NCBI GenBank assembly: GCA_036874045.1
Contig: CM072337.1
Span: 6,324,001 to 6,388,000, forward strand
DNA length: 64,000 bases
Direction of reading: 5' to 3'
Source of the DNA: Cymodocea nodosa
Taxonomy: Eukaryota; Streptophyta; Magnoliopsida; Alismatales; Cymodoceaceae
Shown: piece after piece, positions 25,148 to 37,387 of the stretch
How the letters are laid out: every line of letters starts with the position of its first letter
Numbering within the stretch: the first letter of the stretch is position 1
Notes under the pieces: model-generated
Database searches by the model: none
Seen by the model: the letters and a program-made list of their open reading frames with translations, nothing else
What the model was told of the DNA's origin: nothing
Translations under genes and position numbers: made by a program

Positions 25148-26440
25148 ATGGTAGCAAACAACAATGAGAGGAGAGTGGTGCTCAAAGACATGTTCTATCC
25201 TACACAAAGTAGGATCACTTGCATTCAACTACCAGATGAGAATGGAGCACATTTTGAGTTGAAATCTCACTACATCAGCCAATTACCAAAGTTCATGGGA
25301 CACGATGATGAGGATGCTTATGGCTTCCTTGAAGAATTTGAAGATGTATGCAACTTAATGAAGATACAAAATCTGACAGATGATTCCATCCTATTGAGAT
25401 TTGTTCCCTTTGCCTTGAGAGACCAAGCTAGAAGGTGGCTTAAAAGTTTACCACCCAACTCTATTACTTCATGGGAGCAATTTAGTGCCATCTTTTTGAA
25501 AAGATTCTATCCAATTGCCAAAACAAATGAGATGAGAAATGTTATTAATTCTTGCTATCAAATGCCAGAAGAATCATTTGCTAATTTCTTTAGCTGGTTC
25601 AATGAATTGCTTGTGAGGTGTCCACATCATGGGATACCCTTGTGGAGACAATGCCAAATCGTGTATGATGGAATCCCTACATCAGTAAAGGGTTTGCTGG
25701 AATCCATGGTGCTAGGAGACTTTGCAGATCTTGAAGACACAATGGCATGGAACTTCTTGGGAGAGTTGGCGGTAAAGACATTAAGTTGGGAAAAATCCTC
25801 TCTAAGATCTGAAACAAGGCAAGAGAAGTGCATTCATTCCATAAATGCAACCACGGCCCTTGAAATGAAATATGGAAGCCTATTGAAAAGGGTTGAAGCA
25901 ATAGAAGGAAAAGGGAAAGAACCACTCAAGTGCTTAGGATGTAATATGGTAGGCCATATTGTAAATGAATGTCCTATGTTGGCTAACCTTTCTGCTGATG
26001 TTTAGGAAATATACACAAGGAACAATCAAAGGCAAGAAGTTTATCGCAACTCCTACAACCCATCTTGGAGGAACCACCCAAACTTTTCATGGAGAAACTC
26101 ACATTTTCAAGATAATCAACATGGTGAATCCTCAAATTTTCAAGGCAATCAACCTACACGAAATACCATGGAATTGGCTAAGAAAAATGATCATTCAACA
26201 GCAATAGAAGACATGGGAAAGAAGATAGATAGCTTGATCAAAGGCATGGAAGCATTTGCCATGAACAATGCTAAGTATCAACCAATTGTGCATGCTAATG
26301 CACAATCAATCAGCAAGATAGAGGTGCAACTATCCCAAATATCAGCAAGGCTTTGCGAGAGGGAGAAAAGAACCATTCCAAGCCAAGCTATCACAAATCC
26401 ACGTGTCAACCAAGTGGAGACAACGTCAGGAGAAAAGTAA
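25148..26440 (+). pseudogene. gag: Athila-like gag of element A, located downstream of pol
   Basis: Capsid-type gag. Blocks include MVANNNERRVVLKDMFYP, HFELKSHYISQLPKFMGHDD, YGFLEEFEDVCNLMKIQN, RFVPFALRDQARRWLKSLPP, and FLKRFYPIAKTNEMRNVI, the Retrotrans_gag pattern of Athila elements. A zinc knuckle (CLGCNMVGHIVNECP) lies at about 25930-25975, and a tail to 26440 has coiled-coil character. The ATG at 25148 is preferred over 25082 because homology to gag begins there. The protein would assemble particles and bind element RNA. It sits between integrase and the purine tract. Broken, with one or two interruptions. Confidence 0.9.
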
Positions 26441-28010
26441 AGAGAAGAGTCACTTGCAATCAACAAGATAGTTAGAGTCAACCTTTTATCTCCACGACTT
26501 ATGCTTTGGCTTACTTGAGACTTATTTTATTTCATGCTTGAGAATGATATGGTGTTTTAAAAAACAGAATTTGATGATATATTTGAAAGTAGTTAGATGC
26601 ATGATTTTCAAATACTTGAAGGGTGTAGAATGGGTTGAAAGACTATCATGATATCATGTGTTTGTTTGACAAATTGATGTTCAACCACAATTAGAGTTAA
26701 ATACATTGTATCTACACCACTTGAAGAGCAGGCACAACAGGTATGCGCTAACATTTTTTTTACTTATTCTTATTATTGAAACAATCCTTTCTACATTAAG
26801 GACAATGTAGGAACTAAGTGTGAGGGGGAGGAGAAAGTAAAAAAATGTTTGAGGGTGCATACTACAGCAATGAAATTGAAAATTTTTGAAAATTTTCCAA
26901 ATGTAAGTTTCTTTCACAAGCATGTTGGTGGTGAGTTTGAAAATTCGTTCTATATGTTGCATGGCACCATGTTTTATATGTATCCATGATAAGAACTTGC
27001 ATGTTAATTTTTTAGGAAATAGCTTTGTTAGTTTAATTTTGATTTTGAATTATTGCATCTTAGCCTTACCAGCATGCTACTCAATCTTCATTGTATGCTC
27101 TTAAGGTTAAGATCATTAATTCTTTATTAGTTTTAGCTTTGTTTTCATTTGAACTTAATTTCTTTTTGTGGCATGTTGGATTTTCCTTAGCAATGTTCTT
27201 TCCTTATGATGTCTTACACTTAGAGCTGAGCTTATCTTTAAGGTGAGGATAGGAATATGCATTTGAGATGCCAACCATAGTTTCTTACTTATAACATATA
27301 CACATTCTTGCACTAGACTCTTAATCATGTGGTATCTAGAGGACTCTCCTTATGACATGAATCTTGAGGAGTGGCTTAGGAAATCTTTCCAATAGGTTGT
27401 CCTATGAGAAGGGTAGATATATGCATTTGGGAATAAGGTTTGATACTCGTTCTCATAAGGTTGCTGGGGACGGAGGCTAAGTAACCTCTTAGTCTTCACG
27501 TGTAAACCCTTTATGGGAGGTATCCAAAGGGTAGGGGTAGGATGTGAGAAAAGAGAGGTATCTCTCAAAAAAAAAAAAAAAAAAAGAAGAAGAAGTTGTT
27601 CTATAGAATGAATAAAGAAAATACTTTTATAGAATCAAAAAGAAGAAAAACTCAATTGAAAATAAAGGGACAATGTACTAGAGGATAGAAGCCTAAAGAA
27701 ACCTTCATGTATTCTTAGATTAAGTGAGATGAACCTAGGTGCTATTGATTATGGGTCTAAGCACTTTGCACTTAATAGTATCTTAAAAACTTATTTTCCT
27801 TAGGTTGGCATTAGATGTCTATTCTAAATTCCTCACCATTATAAGAACTTAACTTGTGAGTGGAGATTATTTATAAGTATTGTTGCATTACTTGGCGAGA
27901 ATTTAATTTGCCTTAATTTTCTTTATTGTGTTTGTTTGTTTCAAAGGGGTTCCTTAATCTTTTCTTCTTTAAATTTTGCCAGAGGACTAGCAAAGTTTAA
28001 GTGTGGGGGG
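26441..28010 (+). other. Element A 3' untranslated region and polypurine tract
   Basis: Non-coding. It has two gypsy hallmarks: ACATTAAGGACAATGTAGG followed by GTGAGGGGGAGG near 26792-26835, and the terminal tract AAGTGTGGGGGG ending at 28010 directly before the LTR. A poly-A run lies near 27569-27585. Short ORFs here look random. Confidence 0.75.
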
Positions 28011-28652
28011 TGTTCAAGCTTTAATTTTGCCCATTTTTAATGAATTTTATAAGTAATTTTGCAAGATATTATATATCTATGGTGGATAAATGATATTAAT
28101 TATGGGTAATATAAGTCTTGAAATATAGTGCAATATAGAAATTTAATTAACAAGTGCATCCCCCATTGGATATAATTTTACATGGAACACATTGATTTAT
28201 TTTGCATGTCCTATGTTGGCTAACGTCTCTTGGAGTTCAACTTCCATTAATTGTAGGTAACATACATATGAGAGGAGCTTAATGTAAAAGACCAAAGAAG
28301 ATGTAAAGAATCAAAAGTTGGTAGACTAAACTTTAAAGAAGAGGACATGCCAACACCTTATTGGCCCTCCTAGATCTATGGCATCTTATTGGCTTGGTGA
28401 TAAAACCAAGGTGCCACATCAAATAGAGAGAAGACAAAACAACATAAATACAAGGGGAGAGGATTTTCGGCCAAGAACTTGGTGCTTCCAATGAGAGAAA
28501 GAAGGAGGAGAAGAAGCTTGGAGGTGAGGCTTGTGCTTCCAAAGAGAGACCATCCATTCATGCTATTCATCATTCCAAGGGCTAAGGAGAAGACGTCCAA
28601 GCTTGGAGGTGGAGTTGCTGCCAAGTTCCATTGAATTCAAAGCTCTAGAGAA
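28011..28652 (+). repeat. 3' LTR of element A, first 640 bases only
   Basis: It starts TGTTCAAGC immediately after the purine tract and matches 18651-19288 with about 15 differences. The match ends abruptly at CTCTAGAGAA, where Sirevirus env-like sequence begins. Confidence 0.9.
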
Positions 28653-28654
28653 AT

Positions 28655-30027
28655 TAGGCACCTAACATTGTACAAGTTATTGCAGATATAATTGACAATG
28701 TTGAAGCAGTAACTAGTTCACAGGCTGAATAGTCTAGAGTAGCAGATATTGAAAATGTTAAGACTCTAGAAGATCTAAAAGTTAACCAACCTTCTACAGA
28801 ATCTATAGAAGCAGAGTTTGAGAATTCACAGCATGAATCAATGGAATTATCTATTGAACAAAATGAACAATTACAGATAGATACACTGGATGTAGAATTT
28901 GTGTAAAAATTGAACTCTGAACATTCTATAGAGACTAAATAGATGAATGTTGAGCATATTGACAATGTTCCTAACATTGTTGAAGCTGAAGAATCAAGCT
29001 TACCTGAGAAGCTTCAAGATAATATTTTGGATGAGGAATAACATGACATTCATTTTGAAGAAGAGGTTCCTGAAGATGAATTAAACTCTGAATCACGGCT
29101 TCAGGTATCACCTTCTTTGTATACAATATTAAAAATTCAAGGTAATGCAATTCATTTTGGATCTGAAGAAGCATTGCAGAAATACAATAATCTGATTACA
29201 TGTCAGATTCTGCATGCTCGTCCAATAAAATTCAGAAATTTGATGGAAATAAGAGATCTGTTTGAGTTTCAAGGCCTCATTAAATTCTTGCTAGTAGGAA
29301 CGAAATGGAAGCAATACACAAAGCTTATTGCAGCTTTTTATAGCAATCTGGTCAAGAATAAAAATTTTCTAAAAACTCAAATAAATGAACTGGAGTTTAT
29401 ATTGTCTTCTAAGTTAATTTTTGAAGTTTTAGGATTAAAGAATGAAGGTGTTCTTGTTACCAACAGATTTGACATGATAAGACAACTGGAATGGAACATT
29501 CAGTCTTTATCAAAAATTCCAGATGTATATTCTGAAATGAGATTAATGGAAAATCTGAATGTAGAGGCAAGGTTTATTGCAAATATATTGTATGCAAATT
29601 TATTTCAGAGAGTTGGACACAATTTGGAAGTCAGTAGAAGTTATTTATATGCAACTTATGGCTTGTTGACTAGAATTCAAATAAATTGGTTTGATGTATT
29701 TATGTCTCAACTACAGCATATAAGTTCAAAGTTATTTTATGGTGATGTTGTATGTAGAATCCTTGCAAGCCAATTGACTTTATCTGACTGGCCCTCTGAA
29801 ACTAAAGGCATGAGAGCATTTAGCGTCAAAGATTTGCAAAAATTCCAGGTCATGCATAAACCTCAACGACAACAACAACAACAACAAAGTTATTAAGTTC
29901 AAGCAGAACAGCAAACTCAGCTACCTCCTAACATAGATGTAGTGTTTAACGACATCAGAAATGATATTAGGCATCTAGGAGATAAAATATGTAATCCTAT
30001 AAGTGATATACTTAGGAGGGGTCGATA
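28655..30027 (+). pseudogene. Env-like extra ORF of S-E
   Basis: Homologue of the S-B ORF at 4517-5979. It has an acidic N-terminal half, then an open stretch of about 260 codons (29117-29896) with IRDLFEFQGLIKFLLVGTKW, AAFYSNLVKNKNFLKTQI, LGLKNEGVLVTNRFDM, ARFIANILYANLF, LYATYGLLTRIQINWFDVF, and a glutamine run near 29870-29890. It resembles the plant transposon-protein/envelope-like domain (PF20167, recalled). Function unknown. The C-terminal half is much better preserved than the N-terminal half. Broken, with a few interruptions. Confidence 0.75.
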
Positions 30028-30444
30028 ACTGTTTTTGTTTGTTTTTTAATACAAAATGTAATGTTTGTATTACTTGTTTGATTCATTGAACAATACATTT
30101 TTATGTAAATGTGTTCAATTATTATTCTTATTTACAGAAAGAGTTGTAATTCTCTTATATATATATATATATTCTCTATAATTATCTTTTTGATTAATGA
30201 CAAAAAGGGGGAGAAATATTATAAAAAGATGATTATGACTTCATCGCTTATATATATTATAAAAGGAGATGCTATTTAAATGGTTATTGTAATCTAACAG
30301 ATGATAATTAGAAAACAGATACTTATATAATTATTGACATCTGAGAGTTTTAGTTATGAGAGGTAAAATTTACACAAACAATAGAAATAAGCTTAAGTCA
30401 TAATTGATTTAATATGGTTTTGTCATCATTAAAAAGGGAGAGAT
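30028..30444 (+). other. S-E 3' untranslated region with purine tract
   Basis: AT-rich non-coding DNA with two purine runs, near 30205-30215 and at 30431-30444. The second abuts the LTR start. Confidence 0.7.
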
Positions 30445-32155
30445 TGTTGAGTATTTTTGTTTTGATGATGTGTGCTGAATGAAAATAATCATATTTGCTC
30501 AATTACTATTGCTTGTGAAAAGAAATTAAAATCATCAATTAATACAGAAAAAGCTTACTGATATAAATACTTGTCTGTATTGGATCTGAAGCTAATAACT
30601 AGTCGTTTCGTTGCATTAATTTCTCATTTAGCTAAACATTAAGTTAACGTGTGTTTTTATTGAAAAGCATGATATGTTTTAAAGTTATATTTTCTGTATC
30701 ATGAACAATGCATGTTTAGACAACTCGTTAAGTTAGAGTTTTGTTTGTATAGAGGTCACGTGAGAACTCGTTAAGTTAGAGGCTTAAAGGTTAAAATAAG
30801 TCACGTGATAACTCGTTAAATTAGTGAGTAAAAGAAGAGACGAACACGTTAAGTTAGTGTTATACACGTGGTGAAATTATAAGTTACGAATGTTGTATTG
30901 TATCACGTGAGGTGCACATGTTTAACTCGTTAAGTTGACATAACTAAATGCGTTGAGTTGCTATATTGAACACTAAGGCAACGCGTTAGGTTAGCGTTAT
31001 AAACTCAAGTTGTTATTTTTACACGTGGTAAAATTCTTATTATAAAAATATTTGTTTATTACTGAATCGGTGAGTTAGAGTTTTTTTTCGGAGACTTATA
31101 GTCATAACTATTCAAAAGGTAACTTAAGTCATGTTTTCAAGTTTTGACACTTGTCTCACTAGTTTTATAATATAAAGAGTTTTTCAGTGACTTACATCTG
31201 TAACTATCCGAAACTTAAACTGTTTTCGATGAGTTATCATTTAACCTTCCGAAAGAAAGGTTAAGCTAGTTCGTTGAGTTAGCATAACACCATGGACTTA
31301 GTTTGTTGAGTTAGCTATAGTACTTGTCACGTGAAATGGCACATGAGGAACTTGTTAAGTTAGAAATGTTAAGTTATATATATATGCTTGTGTTACTCAT
31401 TTAGTTAACATTAAAGTAACGACTTCTTATTACATTGATGAAAATTTTTCAAAAATCCAAGACTGATGATTAAAGAAAATTCGAAATATAAACGTGGGTT
31501 AGAACGTGTGTGTTTCGATGAAAGAAAAAGAAAAGACGTGGAGAAGTGGAAAACTAGTAGTGGTTAAATGTGAAGGATATGCATGAAATGAAGATACAGT
31601 AAAAAAGGCATAGAATTCTCATTGATCAAACAATCCTTGCATACAAAATGAAAAATCTTTTCAAGAATCAAACCATCCCTGCACACCAAAAGAAAAACTT
31701 TTTCAAGGATCAAAAACACCTCTTCGGGCAAAATCTCTCAAGTGGAAGAAAATTCAATGAAGCAGAAAAGGTTAAATTTATGTTGCTAAAGATTTGAAGT
31801 ATCAAGTGAAAGCAAATTCGATGAAGCAGAGAAAGATAAGATATTCGTCACTAAAGAATTGTTGAAGAAAAAAAAGAAAGATCTCAAACAGGGAGAAAAG
31901 TTTTAAATTCCGTAAATTAGTTTTCTCTATTTGTAGTTATGAAATTGTTTAGATGATACATGATATCGAGTTATAATTGCATCTACAATTTCTAAGGAGA
32001 ATTGAATTGTATATTGTAATTGAAACCTTCAATAAAAATGATTTTATGAAAACAATGTCTCGACTTATTTTTGAGTTTTAAAGTTTCAATTATATTTCAG
32101 AAAATATTAAAAATACATAATTCACCCCCCTCTTGTGTAGCCATACGATCCTTCA
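30445..32155 (+). repeat. 3' LTR of S-E, about 1.71 kb
   Basis: It starts TGTTGAGTATTTTTG after the purine tract and ends ...CCATACGATCCTTCA. The segment 30700-31400 is dense in CGTTAAGTTA-type motifs in both orientations. It is the fullest LTR of this subfamily in the window. Confidence 0.85.
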
Positions 32156-32523
32156 AATTAAAGTTATCATTGTTAGTGTTGTGAATGTTTTATGTTTGCT
32201 TGATTCAGAAAATAGATAATAATTTTACAGTTTACTGAAATTGATTCGTTCAAAATACTTAAAGATTTTAATGGTTACTAACATTAAAGAACTTAATTGA
32301 TGTTATTTACAATCTGTGGAACGCCCAATGGTTAGCTGAATTCCTTTGTAAATAGCAGTATTAAGTTGGAAAGATAGGCTTGTGGAGTTAACTTAAGTCC
32401 ACGAGATTAGTCCGTTGTGTTAATTGTAACTCAACGGAGTGATTACTGAACACATTAAATATAACAAAAAACGGAACAGTACACAATTCTCAATCAATTC
32501 TCTATGGGATCGACCTATACTTC
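32156..32523 (+). repeat. Gypsy G LTR fragment
   Basis: It matches 41683-42100 inside the G 3' LTR, with one internal stretch absent. It is bounded on the left by S-E and on the right by a Sirevirus LTR piece. Confidence 0.8.
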
Positions 32524-33121
32524 GTCCACTTTCTCCACTAACAATTTGAATTTCCACGATCTCCACTTCGTAGATTCACCGAAACTTTATCTTCCTGGAG
32601 TCTTGTAGAATATCTTCTAAGTCTTCGATTTAGTCGAACAGTTATCCTTTAAGTCCTGTAAAAACTCGAACACTTATCCTTTAACTCTTCGAGTTTTTAC
32701 ACCTACAAAACACATGACTAAACAAAGAAACTTATTTGTTCGTTAGTCCTTTTATAAAACTCGAATAGTTATCTATCTATGCGTATAAAAACTCAAACAG
32801 TTATCTAACTATTCGATTTTTCATTACCGAACGCACATATAAAACACATGACAACTTAAAACATTAAAAACACACGTGTAGATAACTTAACTATACGAGT
32901 TTTTAACATAAAGTATTTGACAAAAATGAAACGTTAATTATCCGAAAGTTTAACTATTGCAAATCTAACTCTTTGGAAATCTTTAATTTATCCGACATAA
33001 AAATGAAACTTTCCGATAATCTGTTAACTATTATACTTTGAGAAATATACTTAAAGAATATTATGTAAACTTATTTAAATACATTAATAAAACATATATC
33101 ATCAAAATTAAATACCTAACA
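32524..33121 (-). repeat. Sirevirus (S-D type) LTR, first 600 bases, reversed
   Basis: On the minus strand it starts TGTTAGGTATTTAATTTTG at 33121 and follows the S-D LTR start (59065-59640) for about 600 bases. It lies inside gypsy G sequence, with its LTR start facing the G env-like ORF, as expected for the 5' end of a mostly deleted reverse-strand insertion. Confidence 0.8.
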
Positions 33122-34862
33122 GAAGAATTAGGAGAATTTGAAGAACTGGTTCGAGTTGGTAGTGGCTAACAGGAGAATCAGAAGATTTGGCAGTGGCTAA
33201 AGCACACCTAGTGTTCAATGCACTTTACAAAAAGAGGGTTGCAGAAAAGTTGAAAGCCTAATATAAAATCAAAGTGGAACAACATCAGAAAGCTATTGCC
33301 AGACCTACTGCAAGAGGAGCTGAAGCTGGTCCTTCAAGACTAGTAATTATTGAAAAAGTTAAACAGGAAGAGCCAGTACCTGTGGCTCAAAGGCATGCAG
33401 AGTCTATGTTTGTAGATTTAATCTTAGAAGAAGAAGAGGAAGACTAGGCACAATTAATCAAAAGAAGGAAAGGAAAAGAGATAGTGCTTGAATATCAAGA
33501 GGAGAATAAATCTAAAGTACCAATATCAATAGGGCCTATAGAGCCAATTTTTATAAACCTGCTATCCGATTCTAAGGAGCAGGAGCAGTAGAAAAAGCAA
33601 AGAGAAGAAGAAAAACAGGTTGAAACTAACCTGCACCTTGTACAAGAAGAAGAAACATAAATTAGGGCAGAAGTTGATTTGCTCGTAACTCCATCCCAAT
33701 CTACCACAGAATTAGAAAGAACAGTGACAATGCAGATTGGTAGTCAGGAGGAAGAAGAAAGAACAGAAATTGAACAAGAAGCTGAACAAGTCCATATGGA
33801 AAGAAATGACTTTGCAGATTTCATTAAAGACCAAGAAACTCTTCAGCAATTTATGGAAAGAATTCAAGACAAAGTGGAGAGTTCTGCTGGCTCACCACCA
33901 CAAACAGAAGTAGAAGCAAATATTCAGGAATCCTTAGAGCATTTTCAGCAAGTTCATGTTCAGTAGATGGAAGAGGAAGTTCAAGAACAAACCCCTCTAG
34001 AGCAACAAATTTACATTCCTGACCTGACTAAAACAACAATTTTAAATGAAGTACACTTTTGGAGTCAAGAAGCTCATAATAAATACCAAGAGATCAGGGG
34101 TTATGATATCATATACAATAGACCAGTAAATTAGGATGGAATGTAAGAAATTAAAGATTTATTTGAATTCCAAGGTCTACTACAATATCTCAAGAAAGAG
34201 GGCATGCAATATATGAAAATCTAGTGCCCTACTTTTATGCAAACTTAAGAGAAGGAGAAGGACGATTAATTTCCAACATGGAGGAAGTTGATGTATAGAT
34301 AACACCAGAGCTTCTCCACAGTATTCTAGGATTAAAAAATGGACTAAAAATTCTGGAAGACACAACTGCAGTCGAGTGGACAGAATAGACCATAAAAGAT
34401 TGTTTGGCTATCCATTCTAGTGTGCCATTATTAAATAGATTAAAGCAATTAGATGGTAAAGCACGCATGATAGCTAATATTTTGATTAAGAATGTCTACC
34501 AACGATAAGGCCACGATATAGAACTGAGTCAATTTGTCAAATGGGTCACATATGTAGTTGTGAATAGAATTCAAATAAATTGGTCTACAGTTTTTATCTC
34601 CAAGTTGAGAACAGTGAAGAAGAAATTATTTTATGGAGATCTGATTCCACTGTTGATGGTGGACTATATCGATTTCACTAAATAGGCATCCAAAAGGATA
34701 AGATCAAGAACCATTTCAGTGAAAGAGTACATAAATTATGTTGCTGCAGAGATTGCTAAACCTTTTGGAGGAATGTCAAGAGCTGTAGAAAGGATTAACC
34801 AATTAGAGCAATAAGTAGAAAGACTTTAGAAGGAAGTAGATGAACTTAGGAGAAGAGACTAA
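33122..34862 (+). pseudogene. Env-like ORF of gypsy G
   Basis: An acidic, glutamine-rich first half (for example 33679-33966) is followed by a domain with IKDLFEFQGLLQYL, FYANLREGEGRLISNMEEVD, LLHSILGLKNGLK, KARMIANILIKNVYQ, and NRIQINWSTVFISKL with KKLFYGDLI. These blocks match, in order, those of the Sirevirus env-like ORFs, although G is a gypsy element. The end is coiled-coil-like. Function unknown. Heavily broken. Confidence 0.7.
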
Positions 34863-35839
34863 ATTGTATTGTTCGTCTACTTGTATGTATTTGTATGAAA
34901 AATATCTGATTAATTGTAATGTAAATTATTCATATTAATGAATATATGTTTTTCAGATATATTTTTCATTCGTGTTTGAAAATGATGAAATGGATGAACT
35001 ATATTGAATATTATATAATTTGTAGAACATTATACAAGATTGTGTAAAAGACTTACAATTTGCTGAATGACAAGATTAAATGAAAGATAATTGATTAATG
35101 CTTGAGAATATATGCATGCTGCAAAGTAAAATATAAATTCTACATAACATGAAATGAACTGCAAGTCAAATATTTATATAATGTTTAGATTTAAATGAGT
35201 TTTAATTAGAATGCTGCATTAATGACATGTATTTAACTTTATTTAAGTTAACAGAATGCAGGAGAGAAAAACATAGAAGTTAGTACGAGGAGTGAGTTTT
35301 AGAAAGTTGCCAAGTGTTAACTCAACGAAGTAAGTTCATTGAGTTAAACTTAACTCCACGAGGTCAATAATATAATATAAGGTCACTCCGTTGAGTTATC
35401 TGTAACACAACTAAGTTAGTCCGTGGAGTTAGCAACAGTAACCGAAGTTAGTTCGTTAGTTAACTGTAACTCAACGAGGTTAGTTCATGGATTAAGCTAA
35501 ATAGTTATTCTTTTTAGCCATGAACAAAACTTCGTGGGTTTAGCGATTACTAAAATTTGAGATTATAAGTGGCACACATACCTAGAAAAATAGGAACCAC
35601 ACTGCACGTTACAAGACACGTTCTTGCAACGAGATTTATTTACTTTATGGACGTCCATTATAAATATTGAACAAAATGTTGTTTACTAGTTACCAGCACT
35701 TTTGAAAGAAAATAGAATTCGTTGGGGAACTAGAAGGAGAAGCAACTGATTCAACTTCATCCGTCAACAACTATTTATTAGATAGAAAGCTTCAAACTGG
35801 TATGTAATTAATCTTTTGCTATTTTACTACATGTTAAGA
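34863..35839 (+). other. G spacer between env-like ORF and gag
   Basis: Non-coding. The part at about 35310-35560 contains repeated TAACTCAACGA/TCGTTGAGTTA-type motifs in alternating orientation. No gene seen. Confidence 0.6.
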
Positions 35840-37185
35840 GTTTATGAGCACATGGACTCATTCTCCTAGCACTAAACGATTAGTAAGAACTCCTACCTAG
35901 GAGTATTCAACACACAGACGTACTGAAACATTTTCTAAATTGGACTTTAACGAAATCCTTAGGGGTGTAGCTAACCTTTCTTTAAAAGAGAATGAAGATA
36001 TGACTGCTCTAGTAGAAAACCATTAGGGGAAATTCTATATCCTAAATTAGTTAATAAACTTTCATGTATTCGATTGCCAAACTTTAAGGGAGATAGGCTT
36101 GAACTAAAATCTAATTATATTAGTCAATTGTCACATTTTCATTGATTAGAAAGAGAGGATGCCTATTATTTCCTTAGAGAATTTAACGAAGTTTGTCAAA
36201 TGATGAAAATGTCGAACATGAGTATAGATGCTATTAAACTTAGATATATCTCTTTTGCTTTAAGAGACATAGCTAAGAGATGGTTATATACTCTATCGCC
36301 TGATTCAATTTCTAAATGGACAGAATTTTATTCTATTTTTCTAGAAAAATATTATCCAACACATCAAATGATTAAAAAGAAAAAAGAAATATTAATGTGT
36401 AGCCAAAAATAGGGAGAATCATTTTGGAAATATTTTAAAAGATTTAAAGATTTAATGACTCAATGTCCACATCATGCAATGAGTGAATCATAATTAATAG
36501 GTATAATTTATGAAGGCATAGAAGTTTCAATGAAATCTTTATTAGAAACTACTTGTTAGAATGGACTTTTAAAACTGTGTAGCAAAGAAGCATGGGCATA
36601 TTTAGAAAACTTTGCGAAAAGAATTGCATAGTGGGAAAACTCGACTGAAGTCATTACAAATAAAAGAATATTGCCAAGTGGAATGCATGAAATAGATTCA
36701 AGCACTATGCTTGAAGTGAAATTAACTGAATTAACAAAGAAAATAGAAGAGTCGTCATTAAATCAAAAACTAGCAGAAAAGAATGCAAACATTAATGATC
36801 TAGATATTATTTATGCTAGAAACTAGAAAGATAACTTTGGGAATTCTTATAACCCTAATTGGAGAAATCACCCGAATTTATCTTGGAGAAACAACAATTT
36901 CCAGGGAGGAAAAAATATAAATGAGAAGAATAGAAGTTATGAAGCATTACTTGAACAAGGATCTAGAATAGAGAAATTAGAAAAGATAATTCAACAATTA
37001 AACAATCGTCTAGATTTTGTATTTGGAAATGTTGCAATTCAAAATCAAAATAGAAACATACCACTTAAACAGAAGGAATCAATGGAAGTTAGACCTACTA
37101 GAGGATTGCCAATACAAGCAATACGTAACCCTGTCAATAGAACTGTTAATGAAATTGATACCTCCTCTAGGAGGGTAGCTGAATG
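35840..37185 (+). pseudogene. gag: Gag of gypsy G
   Basis: Gag related to that of element A: RLPNFKGDRLELKSNYISQL (about 36073), then MMKMSNMSIDAIKLRYISFA, LRDIAKRWLYTLSPDSIS, and IFLEKYYPTHQMIKKKKEIL (36200-36400), with a C-terminal coiled-coil-like part to 37185. Gag builds the particle. It lies after the env-like ORF and before the F-box gene. Heavily broken. Confidence 0.8.
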
Positions 37186-37387
37186 AAGTAGTATAACTAA
37201 AGTAACTATGTATAATATAGTAAGAAAAAAAAAATGTAAGTTTACTTACAGTTAATAGGATCATAGAGTTATTACTTAACTCAATGAACTTAATCCGTTG
37301 AGTTATAACCTAACTCCACAAGGGTGTGAAGTAGTTATCTTAATTTTTGTCTCTACTAAATTTTTATTTGTTATACAGAATCAACAG
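37186..37387 (+). promoter_or_regulatory. Gap before F-box gene: motif cluster and possible splice signals
   Basis: Between gag and the F-box ATG there is a donor-like ATGTAAGTTT near 37231 and a T-rich run ending in an acceptor-like TTATACAG at about 37372-37379. A TAACTCAATGA/CCGTTGAGTTA pair lies at about 37277-37306. A spliced message for the F-box ORF is possible but is inference only. Confidence 0.35.

Larger units (their letters stand above)
18651..28652 (+). mobile_element. Athila-like Ty3/gypsy element A, gag after pol
   Basis: Plus-strand element. Parts: 5' LTR (18651-20183), primer site (from 20190), leader, pol with zinc knuckle, protease, reverse transcriptase, RNase H and integrase (20373-24772), gag (25148-26440), 3' untranslated region, purine tract, and 3' LTR start (28011-28652), the rest of which is missing. 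Over the roughly 640 bases that can be compared the LTRs differ at about 15 positions (about 2%), which suggests an insertion age near one million years at usual plant rates. Coding parts are long but broken in about half a dozen places. The pol-then-gag order within one pair of LTRs is unusual. Confidence 0.9.
28653..32155 (+). mobile_element. Sirevirus S-E, 3' half only
   Basis: Plus-strand counterpart of the S-B 3' half: env-like ORF (28655-30027), untranslated region, purine tract (30431-30444), and 3' LTR (30445-32155). Everything upstream is lost at the joint with element A. The right flank continues into a gypsy G LTR piece at a point equal to about 41683 in the intact G LTR, so S-E probably inserted into a G LTR. 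Broken, with a few interruptions in the ORF. Confidence 0.85.
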
